A stretch of 46,544 bases of DNA from Borreliella americana (GTDB lineage Bacteria; Spirochaetota; Spirochaetia; Borreliales; Borreliaceae): contig NZ_JAJNFB010000009.1 in assembly GCF_021043605.1 (NCBI RefSeq), positions 1 through 46,544 of the forward strand, read 5' to 3'. The notes below the pieces were generated by a model, which had not been told where the DNA came from, made no database searches, and was given only the letters and a program-made list of their open reading frames with translations. The position numbers and the translations under genes were made by a program. This document shows positions 25,489 to 33,915 of this stretch, one piece after another. Each line of letters begins with the position of its first letter. The first letter of the stretch is position 1.

Positions 25489-25520
25489 TTTCAAGCTTAC
25501 AGAATTCTGTAAGCTTGAAA
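25489..25520. repeat. Perfect 32-nt palindrome upstream of mnmD
   Basis: Arms 25489-25504 and 25505-25520 are exact reverse complements with no spacer. The 3' arm ends 12 nt before the mnmD start codon. On the plus strand no T run follows. On the minus strand the hairpin is followed by a T-rich stretch, so it could terminate antisense transcription, or regulate mnmD through RNA structure or protein binding. Confidence 0.8.
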
Positions 25521-25532
25521 AGATAAAATTAA

Positions 25533-26210
25533 ATGAAAAAGCCAATTTTTAAAGAGAAAACCATATATTCAAGCAAATTCGATGATATCTATTACAATCC
25601 AAAGCATGGAATTGAAGAGAGTTTTTATACATTCATTAAAGGATGTAATCTAGATTTAGAATTAAAAACCAAAAAAAATCTTTTAATAGCAGAGTTGGGA
25701 TTTGGAACAGGATTAAACTTTGTGTGTCTTTTAAAATTCATAAAAGAAAACAACATAACCTCAAAAATTAATTATTATTCTATAGAAAAATATCCGCTTG
25801 AAAAAAAAACAATAATGCAAATTTCAAAGTTCTTCGTTAAAGAAACTGCTTATTTTAAATTAATGTTAAAACATTACCCTAAAATTCCAAAAAAAAATTT
25901 AAAACTAAAAATAATAGAAAATGTAAATTTAAAAATTTTAATTGGAGATGCTAAAATAAAAATCAAAGAAATTCCAAAAAATGTAGAATACTGGTTTTTA
26001 GATGGATTTAATCCTAAAAAGAATCCTGAAATGTGGAGCAACGAAATATTCAATTTAATTTCTGAGAAAAGCAGCACAGAATGCAGGCTTTCAACATTTT
26101 CCTCTGCAAGAATTGCAAAAGATGGCCTAAAATTTGCCAATTTCAAATACATTCACATAGAAAAAGGATTTGGAAATAAAAGACATATGATAAAGGCCCA
26201 AAAAAATTAA
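25533..26210 (+). CDS. mnmD: MnmC-type tRNA methyltransferase (stand-alone MnmD-like)
   Basis: A 225-residue SAM-dependent methyltransferase equal in extent to the N-terminal half of E. coli MnmC. Diagnostic segments: the opening SSKFDDIYYNPKHGIEESFY, the SAM motif IAELGFGTGLNFV, WFLDGFNPKKNPEMWSNE and LSTFSSARIAKDGLK, ending GFGNKRHMI, each closely matching MnmC. The enzyme methylates nm5U34 to mnm5U34 in wobble-uridine tRNAs. It lacks the FAD oxidase domain; a candidate for that activity is the flavoprotein at 8126-9193. The ribosome site is weak (GAAAAGA) and next to a perfect palindrome. Confidence 0.88.
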   Translation: MKKPIFKEKTIYSSKFDDIYYNPKHGIEESFYTFIKGCNLDLELKTKKNLLIAELGFGTGLNFVCLLKFIKENNITSKINYYSIEKYPLEKKTIMQISKFFVKETAYFKLMLKHYPKIPKKNLKLKIIENVNLKILIGDAKIKIKEIPKNVEYWFLDGFNPKKNPEMWSNEIFNLISEKSSTECRLSTFSSARIAKDGLKFANFKYIHIEKGFGNKRHMIKAQKN

Positions 26211-26286
26211 TAATTTACTTTTAATATACATTACAAAAAATTTCCGCCAAGTATAATATATTATCAATGGCACAAGGAGAATTTTA

Positions 26287-26883
26287 ATGACAAGAAAAAT
26301 ACTCGTTACGGTATTAATCCTTTTGATATCCAATAATTATGTTTTTGCAAAAGAAACAATCAAAGATTTGTTCTTTATACAAGATATACTAATAAAAAAA
26401 GAAAAATATTCCGAAGTTCTAAATAATGCAAGCCTTGAAGGCATTATTGAAATTGAACATAACGGAACACACATTAAAGATCACGATTCAGAAGTTAAGC
26501 TTATCCTAAAAGAAAAAGGATATAGAAGGAATTTCAGCTTTTTCAATCTTTTAAATACTAGCAATATAATCAAAAGTTTAATATTATTTGATAGCAGGCC
26601 AAAAAACATTAAAGAAAATGAAATCATATTATTAGAGACAAAAATGATTAAAGAAAATCCTTATAAACGATACAAAGACGACGATGATTTTGAATTAAAG
26701 CTAAGTGTAACTCGAAAAAGTAATCAAATTTATTTAATTATTGATTTCGATTTTATATTTGATCAAAGAAAAAGGTTTCCATCAATCTACATTAAAGAAG
26801 AAGATGTATCAACAATAACAAAAAGCTTTATGAAACTACAAGACTCAAACTTCTTATCTTCTCAAATATTAAATGATAATTAA
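26287..26883 (+). CDS. Exported protein of unknown function
   Basis: 198 residues with a typical signal peptide (about 1-21, ending VFA) and a strong AAGGAG 7 nt before the ATG. The mature part begins KETIKDLFFIQDILIKKEKYSE and is mixed alpha/beta, with alternating hydrophobic strands (LEGIIEIEHNG, EVKLILKEKGY, QIYLIIDFDFIF) that could form a beta-sheet in the periplasm or the outer membrane's inner leaflet. There is no Cys after the signal peptide, so it is not a lipoprotein. I recognise no family. It follows mnmD by 76 nt and may share its transcript. Confidence 0.75.
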   Translation: MTRKILVTVLILLISNNYVFAKETIKDLFFIQDILIKKEKYSEVLNNASLEGIIEIEHNGTHIKDHDSEVKLILKEKGYRRNFSFFNLLNTSNIIKSLILFDSRPKNIKENEIILLETKMIKENPYKRYKDDDDFELKLSVTRKSNQIYLIIDFDFIFDQRKRFPSIYIKEEDVSTITKSFMKLQDSNFLSSQILNDN

Positions 26884-26889
26884 AGATTC

Positions 26890-26920
26890 AAGATGCTATT
26901 TCTAATAGCATCTTATTTAA
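26890..26920 (+). terminator. Probable terminator between convergent genes
   Basis: A perfect 11-bp stem (26890-26900 with 26904-26914) with a TCT loop lies 6 nt after the stop of the exported protein and 46 nt from the end of valS. The T tract after it is short. Confidence 0.6.
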
Positions 26921-26965
26921 AAGTTAACCACACTAATTTCATTACATAATAATTTTTCAATCTTT

Positions 26966-29593
26966 TTACAGATTTTTCAAATTAATAATATAACTATTTA
27001 TTTTATTAATTAAAGAAGAAAATTCTACAAATTTTAATTTTTCAGATTCAATAATTTCCTTAGGTGCATTCATTAAAAAATTTTTATTTTCAAGTTTCTT
27101 TGAAACAGAAATATTGAGCATTTTATACTTTTCAAGCTGCTTTTCAAGCCTTATTAACTCTTTAGTTTTATCTATCAATGACTTAACATCTGCATAAATT
27201 TCAAAACCAACTGCAGCTATACCAAGCATGCCATCACAATTTTCATTGTAAAATATGTTTTTAAAATTAATCATTCTTTTTACAATACTTTCATTGGCCT
27301 TAAAATATGCCTCATATTTAAAATCAGCATCAAACTTCAAAACAACATCAATTTCAACACTAGCAGGTATATTAAATTCGCTCTTAAGTGTTCTAATAGC
27401 TATAATGAAAGTTTTCAATACTTTAAAACTTTCAAATTCTTCTTGAAAATTATTGGCAATATCAAAACTTGGATATTCATTTAAAGCTAAAATATCTTCC
27501 TTTTCTGAAAATTCAGAATAAATTTTTTCTGTAACAAAAGGAATAAACGGATGTAAAATTAATAATGCTTTTTTAAGAAAAAATAACAATTTAGAAATAG
27601 CCATATTTTGAGTATCAATATTTTCATTATTTAAATCAATTTTGCTAATTTCAATATACCAATCACAAAAATCATTCCAAAAAAACTCATAAACAAATTT
27701 TGAAGCTTCATTATATTTATAATTTGCAAAAGAAGACTCTACACCAAAAATGGTCGAATTTAAGCTTGTAAGCAGCCATTTGTCAATGTTGTTAAATTTT
27801 AAATCATTTAATATTTCTCTATTTTTAAAATTTAAAAGAATAAATTTGGAAGCATTAAAAACTTTGTTTGCAAACTTAGCTCCAAACATAAAATCTTTAG
27901 CATCAATATTTAAATCTTGACCTTGAACAGACAAAAAGGATAAAGTAAACCGCAAAGAATCACTTCCATACTCATTAATAATATCAAGGGGATCTATTCC
28001 ATTGCCCAGGGACTTTGACATTTTTTTGCCTTGTTTGTCCCGCAAAAGAGGCGTAATATAAACATCTTTGAAAGGAACTTGTCCTGTAAATTCTAATCCT
28101 GCCATCACCATTCTTGCAACCCAAAAAAATATTATATCGTAAGCTGTTATTAAGGTATTTGTTGGATAATAATTTTTAAAATCAACAGTAAAATCGGGCC
28201 ATCCAAGCGAAGAAAAAGGCCATAGCCAAGAAGAAAACCAAGTATCAAGAACATCTGGATCTTGAATAAACCTCTTGCCCATATTCTTTTCATCTAAAGA
28301 AGGATCAGTATCACTAACAACAAGATCAGACGTATCAACATCGTACCAAACCGGTATTCTATGCCCCCAAACAAGTTGTCTTGATATACACCAATCTCTA
28401 ATATTTGAAAGCCAATGTTTATATGTATTTTCCCACTTTTTAGGATAAAATCTTAACTCTCCATTCTCTAAAGCCTTTAAAGCTTTGTCTGCAAAAGGCT
28501 TCATTCTCACAAACCACTGAGTAGACAAATAAGGTTCAACAACCTCACCTGAGCGATAACAATGCCCAACCTGTTGTCTGTGCTTTTTGACATCTTGCAA
28601 AAAACCTTTTTCCATTAATTCTGTCTCAATTTTAAATCTTGCATCCTTCACGCTTAATCCTTGGTATTGCAAAGGAACATTTTTATTAAGTTTTCCATCT
28701 TGAGTTAAAATATTGACCTTAGAAATATTATGCCTTTTTGAAATTTCAAAATCATTAGGATCATGCGCGGGAGTAACTTTTAAAGCTCCAGTGCCAAAAG
28801 CACTGTCAACATAAAAATCTGCAATAATTTTTATCTTTTTAGTTGTCAAAGGAATTGTAACTTCTTTGCCAACCAAAGACTTATATCTCTCATCATTAGG
28901 ATTAACAGCAATGGCAGTATCCCCAAACATTGTCTCAGGCCGAGTTGTTGCAACCTCAATAAAAGAAGAATTATCAATAAAGTACTTAACAAAATAAAGC
29001 TTGCCATCAACTTCTTTGTATTCAATCTCTTCATCGCTAACAACACTCCCAGATCCAGGATCAAGATTAACAAGATACTCGCCCCTATAAATCAACCCCT
29101 TAGAATATAAGTCCTTAAAAACCCTGTTAACAGCTCTACAAAGATTCTCATCAAGGGTAAATCTTTCTCTTGAATGATCATAAGATGCTCCAAGTTTATT
29201 TATCTGATTGACAATCATACCCCTATGCCTATCTTTTAATTTAAAAATTTCTCTAACAAGCTCTTCTCTTGCAAAATCATCCTTGCTTTTACCAATCTTT
29301 TTAAGATGTCTTTCAAAAACAGACTGAGTTGCTATTCCTGCATGATCTGTACCAAAAAGCCACAAAGTATTGTGTCTTTTCATTCTTTTATACCTTACAA
29401 GAACATCTTGTAAAACAAAATTAAGAGCATGCCCCATGTGCAACACGCCAGTAACATTAGGAGGGGGCGCAACCATAATAAATTTTTCAAATAAAGAATT
29501 ATTTGGCAAAAAAACATTATTTTTAAGCCACTTAGTGTAAATTTCGTCTTCAAATGCCTTGGGATCATATTTTTCAAGAGGTTTACAATTCAT
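26966..29593 (-). CDS. valS: Valyl-tRNA synthetase
   Basis: An 875-residue class I synthetase charging tRNA-Val. The ATP-binding HIGH motif appears as HMGH (52-55) in PPPNVTGVLHMGHAL, and KMSKS is at 524-528 (GKKMSKSLGNG). The editing (CP1) domain is present with TTRPETMFGDTAIAVNP and GTGALKVTPAHDPNDF, so mischarged Thr can be removed. The anticodon-binding domain follows, and a C-terminal coiled coil (about 810-875) contacts tRNA. Length is normal for bacterial ValS. GGAG lies upstream of the ATG. It starts 4 nt after dus, so the two are co-transcribed. Confidence 0.97.
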   Translation of the reverse strand: MNCKPLEKYDPKAFEDEIYTKWLKNNVFLPNNSLFEKFIMVAPPPNVTGVLHMGHALNFVLQDVLVRYKRMKRHNTLWLFGTDHAGIATQSVFERHLKKIGKSKDDFAREELVREIFKLKDRHRGMIVNQINKLGASYDHSRERFTLDENLCRAVNRVFKDLYSKGLIYRGEYLVNLDPGSGSVVSDEEIEYKEVDGKLYFVKYFIDNSSFIEVATTRPETMFGDTAIAVNPNDERYKSLVGKEVTIPLTTKKIKIIADFYVDSAFGTGALKVTPAHDPNDFEISKRHNISKVNILTQDGKLNKNVPLQYQGLSVKDARFKIETELMEKGFLQDVKKHRQQVGHCYRSGEVVEPYLSTQWFVRMKPFADKALKALENGELRFYPKKWENTYKHWLSNIRDWCISRQLVWGHRIPVWYDVDTSDLVVSDTDPSLDEKNMGKRFIQDPDVLDTWFSSWLWPFSSLGWPDFTVDFKNYYPTNTLITAYDIIFFWVARMVMAGLEFTGQVPFKDVYITPLLRDKQGKKMSKSLGNGIDPLDIINEYGSDSLRFTLSFLSVQGQDLNIDAKDFMFGAKFANKVFNASKFILLNFKNREILNDLKFNNIDKWLLTSLNSTIFGVESSFANYKYNEASKFVYEFFWNDFCDWYIEISKIDLNNENIDTQNMAISKLLFFLKKALLILHPFIPFVTEKIYSEFSEKEDILALNEYPSFDIANNFQEEFESFKVLKTFIIAIRTLKSEFNIPASVEIDVVLKFDADFKYEAYFKANESIVKRMINFKNIFYNENCDGMLGIAAVGFEIYADVKSLIDKTKELIRLEKQLEKYKMLNISVSKKLENKNFLMNAPKEIIESEKLKFVEFSSLINKINSYIINLKNL

Positions 29594-29597
29594 CGTT

Positions 29598-30586
29598 TTA
29601 AAAATCTCCTACCATTTCAATAACTTTTAAATTTTCAAAAAGCTCTTCATAAGTTTTTGAATTTATAAGATTTGAAAAATATTTACTCTGTCTTTCTTTC
29701 TCAGTAAAATATATCTTAAAATATTTTTTAAGTTTATTAAAATCTTTTTCAAGTCCCCAAGTAGCATGAAAATCCTTTATATGGAATTTTAATATATTTA
29801 ACCTAAAATTTAAATTACTATCTAAAAAGTGCTTTGAAGAGGGTTTAAATAAATTCAAATTATCAAAAATTCCACGACCAAACATAATCCCATCAATTAA
29901 ATATTTATCAACATAATATCTAGCGTCCTTAAGACTCAAAACATCTCCATTGCCAATAATCAGAGTAGAAGGACTAAGATTATTTCGTAATTTAACAAGT
30001 TCATAAAAAATATCAAAATTAACAGAACCTTTGCTCTGATTAATAGCAAGTCTTGGATAAACCGTTAACATATCAATTTTAAGGCCTAACAAAAACCCCA
30101 GCCAATCATCAACTTCTGGATATGAAAATCCGTGCCCGGTCTTAACACTAAGAGGCAAATTAAATCTCGCACACGCTTCTTTGCTTGCAAGAATTATTTC
30201 TTTAATCAAAGATTTATTATTAATTAAAGCTGAACAACCTCCTTTTTTAATTATCTTACTCTTAGGACACCCCATATTAATATCAATTCCCCAAAACCTC
30301 TTGCCCCCCAATATTTCTATTGCTCTATAAAATTGTTCGGGGACATTGCCCCAAATTTGAGCAATTAAAGACCTATTAAGTTCATTGAGTTTTAAGAAAG
30401 TATTTTGAATAGATTGTTTTGATCTATTCAAAATCCCTTTTGTAGAAACAAACTTAGTAAAATAAATATCGGGTTCTCCTTCTTCAGATCCTATTAAATG
30501 AATTAAATTTCTAAAAACAGTATCGGTAACGTCCTCCATTGGAGCCAAAATCATAATTGGAAGAGAAATATCAAATAAAAACTTCA
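29598..30586 (-). CDS. dus: tRNA-dihydrouridine synthase
   Basis: An FMN-dependent TIM-barrel enzyme, about 329 residues from ATG 30586. It reduces uridines in tRNA D-loops. The FMN/active-site signature MILAPMEDVTDTVFRNLI is near the N-terminus, NMGCPKSKIIKKGGCSALI contains the catalytic Cys of NMGCP, and LSVKTGHG and GNGDV are the phosphate-binding segments. The usual APMxGVT reads APMEDVT, a small deviation. No ribosome site is visible for 30586 or for the alternatives at 30722 and 30554; 30586 is chosen because it leaves the normal short lead before the barrel. Which Dus subtype it is cannot be stated. Confidence 0.9.
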
Positions 30587-30778
30587 TAAAATAACTATAT
30601 AATAATAAAATACAAATTTTAAGCAAAGTAAAACAATCGCTTAATAAATTTAGATTTCTAAAAATAAAACTGCAATTTTTAAAATAAAAAAATATCACAA
30701 AAGAACTGGCAATAAAGGACATAATTATAAAATTTTAAAAAGTTAATAAATAATTTTAATAAAAAATAATTTAAAAAA

Positions 30779-31570
30779 TCAATCCATAATAAGGCTCTCG
30801 CCTGGAACCTTGGTTTTTCTTATTAAAGTATCTTTATATCCAGCAGATTTAATAAGCTCTATATTTCTTTGAACATCATCAGCATTAGTAGGAATAAAAA
30901 CGGTATAAAACGGCCCGTGAGAATTTACTACAACAAAAAGACCCGCTTTTTTTAATATTTGATAAGCCCTATCAGCATAATCTTTTTTTTTATAAGATCC
31001 AACTTGTATGTAAAAATCTGTTTCTTTGTCAGTAGAAACTAAATAATCTGCCAATAAATTCGAAGATTTATTTTCAACAGAAACATTTTCGTCTGATTTA
31101 TTAGTTTTCTTTTCTTCTTTAATCTCAGGAATATTATTAAATGTTTTTTTAAAGTCACTAGATTTTGATACAGAAGGTCTTTTTTCATTTACACTTTTAA
31201 TTATTTCAATTTTTACAGGAGCAACCCCTATTCCTAAAAAATCAAGCTTCTCAGCGGCATGTTTTGACAAATCGATTATTCTATCCTTTCTAAAAGGACC
31301 TCTATCATTAATTCTTACAACAACTGATCTATTATTTAAAAGATTTGTAACCCTTACGGTAGTATTAAAAGGCAATTCTTTATGAGCAGCCGTAAGAGCC
31401 ATCATATCAAATTTTTCGCCATTAGCAGTGGTTTTACCGTGGAAAGCTTCGCCATACCATGAAGCAAGGCCTACTGTGGCAGAATTTAAATGAGAAGCAA
31501 TAAAAAAAAATACAAAGAGAAAAACAAGGTTTTTCTTATCTCTTAAGATGGCATAAATTAAATTTCTCAT
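30779..31570 (-). CDS. rlpA: RlpA-like septal ring lytic transglycosylase with SPOR domain
   Basis: 263 residues from ATG 31570 with a signal peptide (about 1-32, ending NSA). The double-psi beta-barrel follows directly: VGLASWYGEAFHGKTTANGE and VRINDRGPFRKDRIIDLSKHAAEKL, the RlpA signature with its conserved Asp. A Lys/Ser-rich linker leads to a C-terminal SPOR domain (FYIQVGSYKKKDYADRAYQI), which binds denuded glycan at division sites. There is no lipobox Cys, so it is secreted rather than lipidated. RlpA cleaves glycan strands lacking stem peptides during septation in other bacteria; the same role is inferred. An in-frame TTG at 31609 is a less likely start. Confidence 0.88.
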   Translation of the reverse strand: MRNLIYAILRDKKNLVFLFVFFFIASHLNSATVGLASWYGEAFHGKTTANGEKFDMMALTAAHKELPFNTTVRVTNLLNNRSVVVRINDRGPFRKDRIIDLSKHAAEKLDFLGIGVAPVKIEIIKSVNEKRPSVSKSSDFKKTFNNIPEIKEEKKTNKSDENVSVENKSSNLLADYLVSTDKETDFYIQVGSYKKKDYADRAYQILKKAGLFVVVNSHGPFYTVFIPTNADDVQRNIELIKSAGYKDTLIRKTKVPGESLIMD

Positions 31571-31675
31571 AATGTTTATTATAATATAAAAACATATTTC
31601 AACAAACAATTGGGCTTACAAATTGCTTATTTACATTTTTTTTGATTTAATTATAAAAAGAAAAAAGTCTAAAAA

Positions 31676-32689
31676 ATGATATCAACAGAAATAATTAGCA
31701 ACAGTCAAATACAAAAAGCAGCAAAATTTATCAAAATAGGAGAGCTTGTTGTATTCCCAACAGAAACAGTTTACGGAATTGGAGCAAATGCTTACAATGA
31801 GGATGCTGTAAAAATGATTTTTTTAGTAAAAAAACGACCTATTAATAATCCTTTAATAGTACACGTTGATACTGTTAAAAAAATAAAAGAATTATCAGAA
31901 TATATTCCCAAAAGTGCTTTCATACTAATAAAAAAATTTAGTCCAGGCCCTTTAACTTATGTTCTTAAAAAATCAATAAAAATATCTAGATTTGTAAGTG
32001 GAAATCTAGACACAGTGGCAATAAGAATTCCTGCAAATAAAACAGCTTTAAGCCTAATAAAAGCATCCAAAGTCCCCATAGTAGCACCGTCTGCAAATAT
32101 ATCAAAAAGACCAAGCTCAACAAATTTCGAAATGGCCTTAAAAGAATTAAATGGGCTTGTAAGGGGAATAATAAAAACAGAAGAGAGCAAAGACTTTAAT
32201 ATTGGAATCGAATCAACTGTGATTGGATTTGACCTAAAAGACAACGTGCTGATATTAAGACCGGGTGCAATAACAAAAAAAATGATAGAAAATGAACTTC
32301 AAGGAAAATATAAAGTAAATTATGCAGAAACAAGAATAGAACTGGAAAAATCACCCGGAAACATAATAGAACATTATAAGCCAAAAATTCCCGTCTATTT
32401 ATTTAAAAGTAAAGATAACATAAGAAGATATTTAAACAAAGATACAAAAATACTTATCACGAAAGCTACTCTAAAATCCTATTTATTTAATTCTTTTTGG
32501 GATAAAAAAAATATTACAGTATTTAACACCCTTGAAGAATATGCACAAAATCTTTACAAAGAACTGGTAAATTCTGAAAACAACTACAAACAAATACTTA
32601 GTGAATTCTTAAAAGACGAAGAGCTTGGATACTCAATAAACAATAGAATCAAAAAAGCCAGTTCAAATAGATTTATTAACAAAAAATGA
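31676..32689 (+). CDS. sua5: Threonylcarbamoyl-AMP synthase (Sua5/TsaC)
   Basis: A 337-residue protein with an N-terminal YrdC domain (about 10-200; VVFPTETVYGIGANA, KKRPINNPLIVHV, PSANISKRPSST, GIESTVIGF) and a C-terminal Sua5 domain (about 220-337) joined by SPGNIIEHYKPKIPVYL. It makes threonylcarbamoyl-AMP from Thr, bicarbonate and ATP, the first step of t6A37 formation in ANN-decoding tRNAs. The long form with the extra domain is Sua5 rather than the short TsaC. It is divergent from rlpA and convergent with plzA. Confidence 0.93.
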   Translation: MISTEIISNSQIQKAAKFIKIGELVVFPTETVYGIGANAYNEDAVKMIFLVKKRPINNPLIVHVDTVKKIKELSEYIPKSAFILIKKFSPGPLTYVLKKSIKISRFVSGNLDTVAIRIPANKTALSLIKASKVPIVAPSANISKRPSSTNFEMALKELNGLVRGIIKTEESKDFNIGIESTVIGFDLKDNVLILRPGAITKKMIENELQGKYKVNYAETRIELEKSPGNIIEHYKPKIPVYLFKSKDNIRRYLNKDTKILITKATLKSYLFNSFWDKKNITVFNTLEEYAQNLYKELVNSENNYKQILSEFLKDEELGYSINNRIKKASSNRFINKK

Positions 32690-32887
32690 TGCTAAATTGT
32701 TATTTAAAAAATTCAAAAAGGAATAATTATTATTAATAAAACAATAATAAAATCAAAAGTCTAAAGACACAGTACACCTCTCCTCTCCAACCTTAACAAA
32801 ACCAGCAAATACAGCCAATAAAACTTAAGGTTAAGTATTTCAAGCAAATTTTAGCATAATTACATAATAAAAATTTCAATCTTCTGA

Positions 32888-33673
32888 TTAATTGAAATAA
32901 TCGTGGATTAACATAGTATACTCAAGTGGTATTTTGTCTTCATCAAAAGCAATACCAAGCGCAAAAACCTTTCCACTAGGCGTCTGAATAACGCTTAAGC
33001 TTTTTGATTTACCTTCAATAAAAATTTCTTCATCCATAAATTCAAAACTAAAAATCAAATCAATTGCATCTTCCTCAACATCCCCATAATCAAAAGAAGA
33101 AATTACTAAAGCGCCTCCATAAGATAAATCTTTTATTAAGCATTTATGTTTTGCTCCATTAAACTTGATAAAAGCTTTATCAGAATCAATTTTTAGCTTT
33201 CTAATAGAATCTTTATCGATAATAATCCTCTCATGAATTCTCTGATTTTGCCCAAGTTTTAAATCAAGAAGCTTTCCAACTTTAATAGCAATCTCTTCTG
33301 GAACAGGAGATAAAAATTCTAATGTTAATAAATTGTATTCCTTATTCAAAGAAGAATAAGCAGAAGCACTCAATAGCTTCACAGACAAAAAGGGAAAAAA
33401 AGCCACACTACTCTTAGAATCTGATTTCTTTTTAAGTTGAATAGAGCCTAAATTTTTATTTTTAGCCAAAGCAGGCAATACTGTATCTTCTTGAAAGATA
33501 AGCTTAAGAGAATCCATAGAAATAGAATAAATTACTCCAAAAACGGTATAAGAGCCTACTCTCATCTCAATAGTATTGCAAAGATTTAAAAAACTATTTA
33601 TCTCTGTACTCATTTTAATCTCTTTGCCCCTATACTTAGCCCCATAATCTCTTATTTTTCTAGACAAAAGCAT
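32888..33673 (-). CDS. plzA: PlzA, c-di-GMP-binding PilZ protein
   Basis: 261 residues with a strong AAGGAGAGG before the ATG. The C-terminal PilZ domain has the c-di-GMP motifs RxxxR (Arg145-Arg149, in QRIHER) and DxSxxG (Asp182-Gly187, DLSYGG). The N-terminal domain (about 1-140) is the PilZN-type beta-barrel found before PilZ in this family. PlzA is the conserved c-di-GMP receptor of Lyme spirochaetes and affects motility, tick survival and glycerol use, acting downstream of the cyclase Rrp1. The binding residues are intact. It is divergent from the PBP gene across 242 bases that hold a strong hairpin. Confidence 0.95.
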   Translation of the reverse strand: MLLSRKIRDYGAKYRGKEIKMSTEINSFLNLCNTIEMRVGSYTVFGVIYSISMDSLKLIFQEDTVLPALAKNKNLGSIQLKKKSDSKSSVAFFPFLSVKLLSASAYSSLNKEYNLLTLEFLSPVPEEIAIKVGKLLDLKLGQNQRIHERIIIDKDSIRKLKIDSDKAFIKFNGAKHKCLIKDLSYGGALVISSFDYGDVEEDAIDLIFSFEFMDEEIFIEGKSKSLSVIQTPSGKVFALGIAFDEDKIPLEYTMLIHDYFN

Positions 33674-33821
33674 AAACCTCTCCTTTCTCCTTTTTTGAAT
33701 ATAAAAACACTATACAAAGCTTAATCAACAAACAATAAATCTACTCATTAAAATCAAAAACATGCCATTACCCACTCCTAACAACATCTTTTAATTAATA
33801 AAACTTAAAAACGCTGTTTAC

Positions 33822-33855
33822 ATAGTGTAAGATTATAACAATAATTTTACACTAT
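33822..33855. repeat. 15-bp hairpin in the plzA/PBP divergent region
   Basis: Arms 33822-33836 and 33841-33855 pair over 15 bp with one G-T wobble around an AACA loop. No T run follows on either strand, so it does not look like a terminator. It lies between the start codons of plzA (minus) and the PBP gene (plus) and is a candidate operator or a structured leader element. Confidence 0.65.
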
Positions 33856-33897
33856 AACAATCAATCTATAATATTATTAATTCTTATGCACTTATAG

Positions 33898-33903
33898 TAT
33901 ACT
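33898..33903 (+). promoter_or_regulatory. Candidate -10 element of the PBP gene
   Basis: TATACT ends 12 nt before the ATG at 33916, with no good -35 hexamer at the expected distance. If used, the mRNA leader would be only about 6 nt long, which agrees with the lack of a ribosome site before this ATG. Confidence 0.35.
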
Positions 33904-33915
33904 TTAGTAAAAAGT

